Assembly: GCF_048128805.1 (NCBI RefSeq) | Contig: NC_136013.1 | Location: forward strand, 3,576,043 to 3,640,042 | Source: Centroberyx gerrardi | Taxonomy: Eukaryota > Chordata > Actinopteri > Beryciformes > Berycidae | Direction of reading: 5' to 3' | Length of the DNA: 64,000 nt | Shown: positions 55,075-64,000 of the stretch, one piece after another | Position numbering within the stretch: the stretch's first letter is position 1 | Layout of the letters: the number at the start of each line of letters is the position of its first letter | Notes under the pieces: model-generated | Told to the model about the DNA's origin: nothing | Database searches by the model: none | Seen by the model: the letters and a program-made list of their open reading frames with translations, nothing else | Program-made: the position numbers and the translations under genes

Positions 55075-55180
55075 CTGAAGCAGTAGGGTGATGTAGTGAG
55101 TAGAGAGACCAGACCCTCCTTCACGAGTTCAAATCCCCAAGTCGGCAACCATCGTCCCTGCTGATGCAAGACACTGATTG
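55075..55180 (+). mobile_element. tRNA-derived SINE head
   Basis: GTAGTGAGTAGAGAG resembles a tRNA A-box region and ACGAGTTCAAATCCCC a box B (about 55124-55139). It merges into repeat family C at about 55185. Confidence 0.5.
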
Positions 55181-55184
55181 TATA

Positions 55185-55410
55185 TCAGAAAAACGACTTT
55201 CCTTGTTGGAAATTTCACATGAACGGCCTCCAAAGTCGGATGATGAAGTCAGAAACTCTGAGAAAACAAGACGAAAAACTCAAGTTTTGTGTCAGTCAGC
55301 AGTAAGGAAACACGTACACATGCACCTTGTTGTTAGCCAGACTAACCTAACATTTGTTTGAATGAAGTTTGTCAAATTAGCTTGTTTAGCTGCAGGACGT
55401 CCATGTTTTA
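55185..55410 (+). repeat. Interspersed repeat family C, copy 2 (uninterrupted)
   Basis: Matches both flanks of 32596-33025 but lacks the 170-bp insertion, so it shows the empty-site arrangement (AGACTAACCTAACATTTGTT). Confidence 0.65.
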
Positions 55411-55594
55411 TGAATCACTTGGCTATTATCAGATCCTGTATATTGTAAAGTGTTTTGTTTGACCCAATTTCTCCATGGGTATCATTAAAGTTTCATCTTA
55501 GTTATCTCAGTTATGTGTCTCTGTCTTTATCGGATATGCTGTGTAACCTCATTTGTTAGGTTTTGATGTGGTGGACCTCACCACCATGTAACAG

Positions 55595-55745
55595 CATTTA
55601 GCCCACACTCTGAACCAGAGCTTACAATGAGTCAGCAGGTAGGGGATCAGTGTCTTGCTCGAGGACACATGGCTGCTGTGGGAATCAAACCTGTGACCTT
55701 TCAGTCGCAGGATGGTCTCTCTTGAACCACTAAGCCTCGTGTCTG
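55595..55745 (-). mobile_element. SINE, reverse orientation
   Basis: On the minus strand: AGTGGTTCAAGAGAGACC, then CACAGGTTTGATTCCCAC (box B-like), GAGCAAGACACTGATCCCC, and a GTAAGCTCTGGTTCAGAGTG tail. This is the order of a tRNA-headed teleost SINE. Confidence 0.6.
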
Positions 55746-56158
55746 CTGGGACCAGACATGCAGTAAAGCATAGAGGACATCCCTTAACAGGACATACTGC
55801 AGTTTCAAGTTTCAACTTGACCCACAACATACATAAAACATAAGATTAACAGGCACAACAAGCAGCAGAGAGTCAGTCACTTTTGTAGCATCGATATAGA
55901 GTTTCAGGAAGCAGCAAAGGAGAAATCATCATCATCGTCAGCATCGTGGCCTTCCTCGTCTCTCCACCTACATTTCAGAGTCCTGAGGCAGTCGGGATAA
56001 AAGAGTCCTGATACCTGTTTTTCTTGACAGTGGCGCGACTGAACCGATGGCCAGAGGGCAATACCTTCAACCAAAATAGTCTTTGTAAGAGTGTTTTTAC
56101 CTCTAATGCCAAGACTAACATACCAACATACACTTTACACTTTACATACTCAGATTGG

Positions 56159-56678
56159 CAGAGGTGACCAAGTCAACTTAGAGTCAAGTCCCAAGTCAGT
56201 CTCAAGGCACAAGTCTCAAGTCAAGTCCCAAGTCTAAATGTAGAACAGCAAGTCAAGTCAGAACAAATCAAGAGTCCAGTATCAATTTAATATCTTAAAG
56301 AAAACTATAACTATAAATATCTCTGACTTTTCAATGCGATATGGTTTTAATAGGATAAAAACTTGGTAAGAGCATCATGAGTTTCAACTTCAATAAATTC
56401 AATCATTCCATACAAATTCAGAAAACAGAATTTAAATTCAGTCGTCTGCTGGAACAAATCTCATCACTTTCAATCTGAGTCATTTACACAAACACAAGAT
56501 CTCAAGTCAAGACTTTAGAAACCTTTTCAAGTCATCTAGTCAGAGTCTAGTCCCAAGTCACCAGAACCCAAGTCAAGTCAAGTATTCTCTTCGTGCATCA
56601 AGTCAAGTCTCAAGCAACTCAAATTGTGACTCAAGTCTGACTCGAGTCCAAGTCATGTGACTCGAGTCCCCACCTCTG
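56159..56678. mobile_element. DNA transposon relic rich in AAGTC/GACTT repeats
   Basis: Left end CAGAGGTGACCAAGTC and right end GACTCGAGTCCCCACCTCTG are imperfect inverted termini. Both sub-terminal regions are filled with CAAGTC-type short repeats. 520 bp, no ORF. Confidence 0.65.
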
Positions 56679-57405
56679 GAGACTGGTATGACTATACCTG
56701 TACTGCTCTGTCTATCAGCTGGATATCTCAAAAACATATGAACAGATTGGGAAATTCGGTGAGCAAATAGCCTTTGGGCAAACAATTGAGTAGAGTTTGG
56801 CAATGATCTGGATCTGGGATTTCCGCCATTAGATGATTAACGTTTTTTAGACTTAACTATGAAACTAACAGAGATAGACACTTGATTCCAAATCCTATAA
56901 GGGGATGTTTGCAGGGCCAAAAAGAAAATCGATTTAACTCAAAATTTAAGTGATATAAATGTTGCGTTTGGGTGTAACAGCAAGTTGGAGAATTGTTTAG
57001 CTTTGGCAGAGGGTTGCGCTCTCCAACTTCCTTCTAGTTTTCATCATTAAACAGTCCCAACTAGCACAGCACCAAGCTATTGAAGTAACTCTACAGGTCA
57101 AGTCAAGTTTATTTGTATATCCATATCCATTAATCACAGTGAAAGCCTCAAAGGGCTACAAGAACAGATACATTTTCAAAATGCTTTTACACAAACATAA
57201 TCTTTGAGAGGAAGTGTTTAAAGTATTATTAAAGTACAAGAATACTGTCCTTTGACGTATCTTTAGATGACACCTTCAACATGAAAATCACAAAATACTC
57301 TCATGTAACTAAACACGTTTTTCACAAATTGCCTTCACGCCTTTCACAGGCTTCTTTCTACGACCCTTCTTCTTCCTGTTCTTGTCAGTTTTTGACAGAC
57401 TAGAC

Positions 57406-57736
57406 CAGTGGCTCTCCATGTGGGGTCCGGGGACCACCAGGGGTCCTTTGGGGGATTCCAGGGGGTCCCCAGCAAATTGATGAATTGTTAAACTTCACCA
57501 TTATTTAATTTACAAGAAGTTAACACTATTAGAGAATGTAGAATAATGATTATTTTGATCATAGTGTTTCTGTTATCTATCTACCTACAATACAGATAGT
57601 CATGTAATTCTGGACAAAATCATATCTAACAATAAAAATATTCTCAGATTTGGGTCCAAGAGACAAAATCTCATCTAATGGGGGTCCGTGGCCCTAAATT
57701 AGAGGTCCTTAATATGAAAAAGGTTGCGAATCACTG
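57406..57736. mobile_element. hAT-like non-autonomous element with intact 8-bp target duplication
   Basis: Element runs from CAGTGGCTCTCCATGTGGGG to AAGGTTGCGAATCACTG. The octamer GACTAGAC stands on both sides (57398-57405 and 57737-57744), the hAT signature. 331 bp, no ORF. Its right end lies about 270 bp from the ahsa1 start codon. Confidence 0.85.
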
Positions 57737-57744
57737 GACTAGAC

Positions 57745-58010
57745 GGCACGAGGACTACAACCTTTTACAACGCGGAACTATTCTCCGGAGAAACAGTTCC
57801 GGGGGCATTTTAGCACATTCCACACAGTTCCGTTTCCAGCAATTTCTATACTCGGCGACTGAACGCAGCAGCGCCGCTAGAGAGCCAGCAGCAGCGAGAG
57901 GCTTCTAGAAACGTGCACCGCGAGTGGACGGGCAGTCGCCGGCAAAAACCTGCTCTCTATCTCTCTCTAGACACATAACTGAAGACTTTTAAAACTATTC
58001 AGCTAGCCAG
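57745..58010 (+). promoter_or_regulatory. ahsa1: ahsa1 promoter and 5' leader, with heat-shock-element-like site
   Basis: GC-rich sequence with a palindrome (57774-57800) and, at 57898-57910, GAG-gc-TTC-ta-GAA: three alternating nGAAn-type units spaced by two bases, the first with one mismatch. CCGGAA-type ETS motifs are present on the minus strand. No TATA box. Transcription probably starts between 57850 and 57950, unspliced into the first coding exon. Confidence 0.5.
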
Positions 58011-61000
58011 ATGGCTAAATGGGGAGAAGGGGACCCTCGCTGGATTGTGGAGGAGAGAGCTGATGCGACTAATGTCAACAACTGGCACTGGTGAGATGAT
58101 GAGACAGAGAGAGAAAAGGACACGGGTTGCTAGCAAGCTAATGCTAACACCATACACTGAGCTTACTCGTATTCTTATGTAGCTAAAGCTGTAATTAATT
58201 AGCTTTGGCTGTCTACACATCAGCCGACGTTACTAGGTTCTGGTTAGTCAGCTGGGTGTGTGAGAGATGTTGAATATTACTGATTTAAAGCATCACAGTT
58301 GATTGAATTAGCTAATGTTAGTTCTCAAGTTAGCTAGGTTGTTGCTAGCTAATCTAGCCAGCCTGTGTGTCTTCAGATGGATGTAATGATAAGGTTGTTA
58401 GCATCACCACGGCCCGCTTCAACCTACAACACGTGTGTTTACCTGTAATAAAGTTGTCGGCCGCTGCTAATATACTGGCACCCAGGTAATATGTCAGTGT
58501 AAATGCTGTGGATTTTGCCACCTGTAATTTATGAATGGATCCGGTTTTGGATGATCTGGATAGTTGTTTGCATCTCCGAGTTAGCACCGACAAGGAGAAT
58601 TGTCAGGAGGAGAACCATTAAATCTACTTAATAGATACTAGTACTTCTCCTACTATTACAGAACATGTTTCAAGGCTGTTGGGGGTTTATTGATAGTGTA
58701 GATTCATCTCCATGGTAACTTCATTCAGTGACAGATTTTGGGGACTTTTTTTCTTTATTTGACAAATTTAAAAACGCATAACATGCATGTGAGGACAAAT
58801 TGTCAAGGATAACACAAAAAAAGGCCTGCATTGCTTCCATTGTGTTTTTCCACAATGAGTTTGTTTCAGCGGCAGCTTGCTGGTAATGAAACAACTGTTC
58901 AGTGTCAATCTGGGTACAAGTTCATAATGTGTTGAGACACTGCTGTTTCACTGATGTTGGGTTGAAGTTATGTATCTGCTCAAAACAGGTTTAGAGTATA
59001 GAATATACAATGCTGCATAGAAATAAAGACAAAATGCAAATTTCTCCATTGACGTCCATGTATAATGGAGTTTTAACAAGTTTCAATGGGCCAAGGGTCA
59101 TGAAGCTCAGTCAACACACAACTGACCATATAAATATTCAAGAAAAAGAAAAAAATGAAATAGTGGTGGGGTTTTTTACCCACTTGTATTTGTTCTCTCA
59201 TCGCTGCGGTCTCTGTTGGACTTTTCAGGACCGAACGAGATGCAACAAACTGGTCGTCTGACAAGTTAAAATCTCTGCTGCTGGGGCTGAGCGTGGAGAA
59301 CGAGGAGGGGATCTGCGAGGTGACGGAAGTCGGCAAGGTGGAAGGAGAAGCCTCCATCAACAACCGCAAAGGGAAACTTATCTTCTTCTATGAGTGGAAC
59401 CTGAAAGCAACTTGGACCGGTATGTGCGGGATTAGGACTACTGTTTGTTTGGTTTTGGAGGGGAATTGGGCTGAATTAGTGTTGTTTTAGTGTTAAATAT
59501 GTTTAATGTCGCCTTTCTGCTAACAGTGGTGGTGACTTTCACAGATGAAACAAGCAGGAAATTAACTTTTTCATCCACCTAGTGCATTGTATTCTAAAAT
59601 TGAATAGCTACATTGCCATTATAACAGCCAAAATGCTTTTTAAAATAGAAAAAAACATAGATATCTGCCTAAATGGCCGGTAGAGTGGACAAACTCACCT
59701 GCTACAGCCCAAATTTGCCAGAATAGCGCAGGTGACTGGTGTTAAATCCCCAAAAATGTTCTCACACCTTTTATTTTCCGTAGTGAAGAAAAGAAACAGG
59801 AACATGAAGATTTCGAAACTTCTGTGACGCCCGTTTTCTCTTTATTTTACCAGCAAAGTCAAACGCCGGCATCAAATATAAAGGAAGTATTGAAGTTCCA
59901 AACCTCTCCGATGAAAACGACATGGAGGATCTCGACGTAAGTTTTGACACGTAACGCATATAATAACATGATTATGATCGATTTGTAGGACGTTGTTGTG
60001 ACGTCCGTCTTATGCTCTTCATCCAGATTAATATTTCGTTGAACAAAGACGAGCCAGAGACGCCGCTGACGGCCCTGATGAAGACGAAGGGAGCCGACAA
60101 AGTGCGTGAAGCCCTGGGAAGCTATGTAGGCTTCTTAAAAACAGGTGAGATGTGTGGTTTTATACTTAGGCTTTGATTTTCACTGGATAGTTACAGCTGA
60201 ATTAAGTTCTACTGAGACATTCTTAACAAAGTCTCTCACTTAAATAAGGAGCCAAAATTAAGGTTTAAGATACACTATTTATAATAAAATTTAAGATGAT
60301 TTATTTGTATGCAGCAGTATTTTTCATAAGCAGGTACAAAGTGCCTTACAGACAACAAATATATGTACTAGATAAATACCAGGTGAAAGTCAATAGAAAT
60401 ATAATATAAATGAGTTGACAAATTGTGACATAGCCTTACCTTTTTTTCCTTCTCTGGATATGAAGATATTCGTTTCAAAATGAGAAGTTCGCGTTTTTAT
60501 GAACATTTTTCATGAAAATTTGACTTCATATTTATTGTTATGAAACGTATCTAATTGTAGACCTTTGCGTACAAAATAGTCTCATACTAGATTATATAAT
60601 TGGTTGTACTTTTACAATATTGAGCATCGGGTAATATTTTTTTTTTATTTTTTTATTTTTTATATATATATATATATATATAATTTCAGAAACCCTTTAT
60701 ATTTTACTTGTTTGAAGTTGAATTCTTTCCTGTTTGGGAATTCCCAACAAAGCTTCTTGCTTCACTGATGATGAAGATAGTGAGTTTGTTTTTAAACTAA
60801 AATGTTGTTGTTGTTGTTTTCATGGCAGAGTTCACACAGGGAATGATCCTGCCTACCGCCAACGGTGTGTCCAAGCCTCAGTCTTCACAGTCCAAAGCCA
60901 AGGTGGATAAAACTCAGGTTGGTGCTGACAGTCACTTCATGACAATAACTCCTTTGACCCAAATCTCCAACATTACAAGCCACCAACAGTAAGGAGTACA

Positions 61001-62929
61001 GGTGTTACAGCCGTAGAGCTTAGACAATGATAATGAGAGATGTAGTTAAAGGATACAGCTGGTGTTTTTTAATGCATTTCTTATCGTCAACAAATCCTAT
61101 GAAAATAACAAAATCAACAATGCGTTTGCTCTATTCCCGTTACTTTCCGACTTCCCACGTTCCCTTTTTAGCCTTTTTAAGCCATTGGCTCCAATTGTAA
61201 GCTAAAAACCTTTAAATACAGCTCACAAAGACATAGTTTACATTTTATAAATTGCTAACTGTTACCATGAAAAGTCAGACTGTTGTAGTTATTACCAAAT
61301 CAAATTCAAATGGGAATAAATTCTTCATTACGCCGGGGACTATTTTCTGTGCTACGGAACTACTTTCCTGAGATCGCAAACGTGTTTAGGGTCGTCTTAT
61401 TAAGTTGTTTGAGGAAAAAGTCGGCCGGCCCGGTGCATCGTGATGATGAAATATGCTGCAGAGCAGCAGCATGGCTCTGTGACGGGTTTTTAATAGTTTT
61501 TTTAATACAATGGAGTTCTATGGCTGCTGGGACATGAGGCTGCACTGGGCACCGGCTACATGGACGAGACTTGTTGGCAAAACAAAATTGCTGATTTGTT
61601 ATTTTCATAGGATTTGTTGACAGTAAGAAATGCATTAAAAACACCAGCCTTATCCTTTAACTAAATAAAGCTCTGTGTTGTTGGGAATTTCCCAATGCCA
61701 ATAGCAGTTCAGATACTTCAAATTTGCTGCGAGTTCTAAAGTAGTGCTGTTTCTGGTCCCTTTCTTTGTTGAATGAAAGGACGTTTCATAAGCAAGAGGG
61801 TAAAGTTCTTTCTGTGTAATATTTAAACAGGCAATAGTAAGGTTTTTACTGTCCCATAGCACAAAATGATCAGAATATACTGTATCCTCGGGGGTTGATA
61901 GTGTTGTTGATCAGTCAGCTTTACCTGGATACATTTAAAGTGACCAGTTAGTTCCTGTTGAGGAAGTGAAGCAGACCGTCCCAGTATCTTCTCTAACTGC
62001 TGTTTCGTTGTTGCAGATTTCCTCAGGCAGCACAGCCGCTCCGCCCAACACCGGCGTCAAGATCCCCACCTGCAAATTCAGCATGAGAGAAACCTTCCTC
62101 ACCTCACCGGCCGAACTCTTCAGGGTCTTTCTCAACCAGGAGGTGAGCTTCACCCGTTCACTCCCTCTGTTATCACGTCGCTTCATTTTCACTTCTTTTT
62201 TCCACTGTTTGTCTTCATGCCTGCTGTATCAGCTGACCCTCGGGGATGATAACGTTTAAGAAATTGTCTTTTTGTCAAAGGATTTCTTTTACAACATGTA
62301 TGATACATTTCAATCAGATACCTCTTTTCTTTGACCTTTTTTCTCTTTAATATATACATAATATACATAAATATAGTCAAATAAATACAAATTCTAAAGA
62401 GCCTGTACTTTGTGGCGGGAAAAAATTGTCTTAACACTATAAAATAAGAATTTTGCTAGTTCTACATTAACTAACGCAGGTGCACACAGGCTTTAGTGTT
62501 GTATCTTCAAATATGTGATGTTTATCCATGTTTTTAGGTGTGTTTAAGCCGTTTGTTGGTGTGGAAAGTGTTTTTGTTAAAAGTGTTTTATGAATAAAAT
62601 GACCAGCTTTATCTGACCGGTATCCGTCTCCCTTGCCGTCCTGCAGATGGTGCAGGCGTTCACACACGCTCCGGCCACAGTGGATGCAGAGAGGGGAGGG
62701 AAGTTTCGCCTGCTAGATGGAAACGTTTTCGGTGAATTCACGGAGCTGGTGAGAGCTTTTGTCCTCACATCAATATGTGAATTCAGCGTTTTTATTTGTA
62801 GCATGTTAAATCTTTATTGTGCATTATATTATATGTTATTATGCCGCTGTACAACAACATTTTTTCATTCCCACCAGGTATATGAGCAGAAAATAGTCAT
62901 GAAGTGGAGGTACAACACCTGGCCCTGCG
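58011..62929 (+). CDS. ahsa1: Activator of Hsp90 ATPase (AHSA1/Aha1-like), 3' end beyond the window
   Basis: Cytosolic co-chaperone that binds the Hsp90 middle domain and stimulates its ATPase. Coding exons: 58011-58090, 59229-59419, 59854-59936, 60027-60144, 60829-60917, 62017-62142, 62647-62748 and 62878-62929; all junctions are GT/AG with matching phases, giving 280 codons plus one base. The start MAKWGEGDPRWIVEE is the family's. The NVNNWHW motif is at 21-27 and the RKGK motif at 73-76, both known to matter for Hsp90 stimulation. The Aha1 N-domain runs to about 160, a Ser/Lys/Gln-rich linker follows, then the C-terminal START-like domain begins near GVKIPTCKFSMRETF and includes VQAFTHAPAT and GGKF. 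About 58 residues (the last exon) are missing at the window edge. KIPTC and TLTSP-like residues favour AHSA1 over AHSA2; an ahsa1a/b label cannot be given. Confidence 0.95.
58091..59228 (+). other. ahsa1 intron 1
   Basis: 1,138 bp, donor GTGAGA, acceptor TTTTCAG. Early part contains GCTAGC/TTAGCTA-rich sequence; no repeat copy recognised. Confidence 0.7.
59650..59756 (+). repeat. Interspersed repeat family D, partial copy 4 in ahsa1 intron 2
   Basis: Only the right part is present: CTAAATGGCCGGTAGAGTGG, ACAAACTCACCTGCTACAGC and GACTGGTGTTAAATCCCC, matching the ends of copies 2 and 3. Confidence 0.6.
60145..60828 (+). other. ahsa1 intron 4
   Basis: 684 bp, AT-rich, with a reversed LINE-tail fragment near 60299-60360 (GATTTATTTGTATGCAGCAG and AAAGTGCCTTACAG) and a T-rich/(TA)n stretch at 60640-60681. 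Confidence 0.6.
61050..61656. mobile_element. TTAA-flanked MITE with long inverted termini, in ahsa1 intron 5
   Basis: Left end AGGATACAGCTGGTGTTTTT and right end ACACCAGCCTTATCCT begin inverted repeats of about 75 bp, including AATGCATTTCTTA and CAACAAATCCTATGAAAATA, with only a few mismatches or indels. TTAA occurs immediately outside both ends (61046-61049 and 61657-61660), the piggyBac-type duplication. 607 bp, no transposase. Confidence 0.8.
62143..62646 (+). other. ahsa1 intron 6
   Basis: 504 bp with GTGAGC donor and GTCCTGCAG acceptor. AT-rich in the middle; nothing else recognised. Confidence 0.7.
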
Positions 62930-64000
62930 GTACGTTGGGATACATTTATACCACTTTATTTTTTGTATTTTTATTTATTTTTTGGATTACAGACTTTATT
63001 TTCCCGTAACACTCTACACAGTCGTATGTCTGTGTCACATCATTGTCGCTTTTGTTTTTTTGTTTTTTTAAGCTGTGGGACATTTTTTTTTTATTATTAT
63101 TCAAGAAATTTAAAAAAAGATAAATTCGAAACCAATTTCCATATATATCAATTATAATATAATATTCCCTATGTAGTAGTAGTATGCTGTTTTACATAGA
63201 GCCAGTTTCACAGACAAAGCTTTGCAGAAACATGGAGGGAAGCCATAGAAAAAATAATTTAGTTTTTCTGCACATAAAAAGGTTTGTTGGCTTTCTTCTG
63301 TTAAAACAGACTCTGAGCTTGACTTCACTCAGCAGCTTTTTTCATAAGCAACGATAAAAATAGAGACTGAACATAAAGGAAGGACCCTAAACAGGTCGGC
63401 TCCCACCCTGCCTGTGTTGTCCAGGGCTTCTTATCCTGCCACGCCTTACCCAGTGTTCATTATCAGAATATTTTATAATGTATGTAAAGGATAACTACAG
63501 CAAGCCGGCCTGTCTTATAAGGCAACATCACAAAGTGGGACTGCAACAAAGAAGAACATGTAATCCTCACATCACCAGCTTTAGTTGCCTGGCGCAGCTT
63601 TAATCATTTGACATAAAGTAACAATCTTCCAACAATACTAGTCCGACTCCAGCAGGACTGTCTGCAGCTACTAAGGAGCAGTTGCAAGCTAATGTGATTA
63701 GAAATCAACAATATCAACCGGACTTCTTGTCTGCAGAGTGATATGATCAGATGTGAAACAGCAGTCCGTTATTCAGAAATAACAGAACTCAGAATCCATT
63801 CATTGCTCAATCAGAATTGATAATTAAACAAAGCGGTTTAATAAAACATGTTACTGCTTCATGTCGGGGTCTTGATTCATTCATTCATTCATTCAAACCT
63901 TTATTTAAACTCGAAGAACCATTGAGGTTGCCCTCATTTACAATGATGTCGAGTTACAGATAAAAGTTAAAAATAAATTCATCCTGTCGGGGCTTATTTG
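62930..64000 (+). other. ahsa1 intron 8, running to the window edge
   Basis: Begins GTACGTTGG. The expected last exon is not found. Near 63875-63960 a TTCATTCATTCA repeat followed by AACCTTTATTTAAACTCG and AACCATTGAGG looks like a SINE/LINE tail in reverse. The rest is AT-rich. Confidence 0.6.

Larger units (their letters stand above)
53471..57405. other. Intergenic region between SERTAD2-like gene and ahsa1
   Basis: Head-to-head intergenic space. It contains a (GT)n array, two SINE-like pieces, repeat family C copy 2 and a 520-bp AAGTC-rich transposon, all listed. Stretches 53480-54480 and 55860-56150 show nothing specific. Confidence 0.55.

Noticed and set aside
58354-58593. Minus-strand 79-codon ORF in ahsa1 intron 1
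   Set aside because: Intronic, no homology recognised, no supporting signals.
63000-64000. Last exon of ahsa1
   Set aside because: Searched for sequence that could encode the family's final 55-60 residues after an AG acceptor in phase 1 and found none; it must lie beyond the window.

Overview
The window is vertebrate nuclear DNA, most likely from a teleost fish, probably a percomorph. The evidence is intron-rich genes with GT/AG junctions, fish-type SINE and LINE 3' tails, many short non-autonomous DNA transposons, long CA, GATA and TATC microsatellites, and proteins that are recognisable but diverged from their human relatives. There are no bacterial-type operons, CRISPR arrays, rRNA genes or convincing intact tRNA genes.

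Layout. From 27.4 kb down to 6.1 kb on the minus strand lies a giant AHNAK-family gene. I rebuilt it as seven coding exons whose phases all agree: a 55-bp first coding exon about 7 kb upstream, three short exons, two exons that together make a PDZ domain, and one 11.6-kb exon. The predicted protein is about 4,080 residues. Its short N-terminal exons carry AHNAK2-type motifs, the PDZ also resembles periaxin, and the large exon is a repeat array. From 28 to 40.6 kb is gene-poor, repeat-rich sequence. Two minus-strand SERTA-domain genes follow, at 40.7-43.4 kb and about 47.5-53.4 kb; each has an intronless coding region and a non-coding first exon. At 58.0 kb on the plus strand an AHSA1-type Hsp90 co-chaperone gene begins. 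Eight of its exons are present and it runs off the right edge.

The genes are not an operon. They encode a giant PDZ scaffold, two nuclear cell-cycle/transcription co-regulators and a cytosolic Hsp90 ATPase activator. The neighbourhood of an AHNAK/PRX-family gene beside two SERTA genes recalls the PRX-SERTAD1-SERTAD3 cluster of mammals, so the linkage may be ancient.

Most intergenic and intronic DNA is old mobile-element debris. Well-defined cases are a hAT-like element with a perfect 8-bp target duplication just upstream of the ahsa1 promoter, a TTAA-flanked element with long inverted termini inside an ahsa1 intron, a Harbinger-like element with TTA duplication, and several multi-copy families shared between distant parts of the window. 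I did not find a clearly new biological system. The most useful points are the hidden N-terminal exons of the AHNAK2-like gene, the recently homogenised repeats in its big exon, candidate upstream ORFs in both SERTA-gene leaders, and a heat-shock-element-like site at the ahsa1 promoter.
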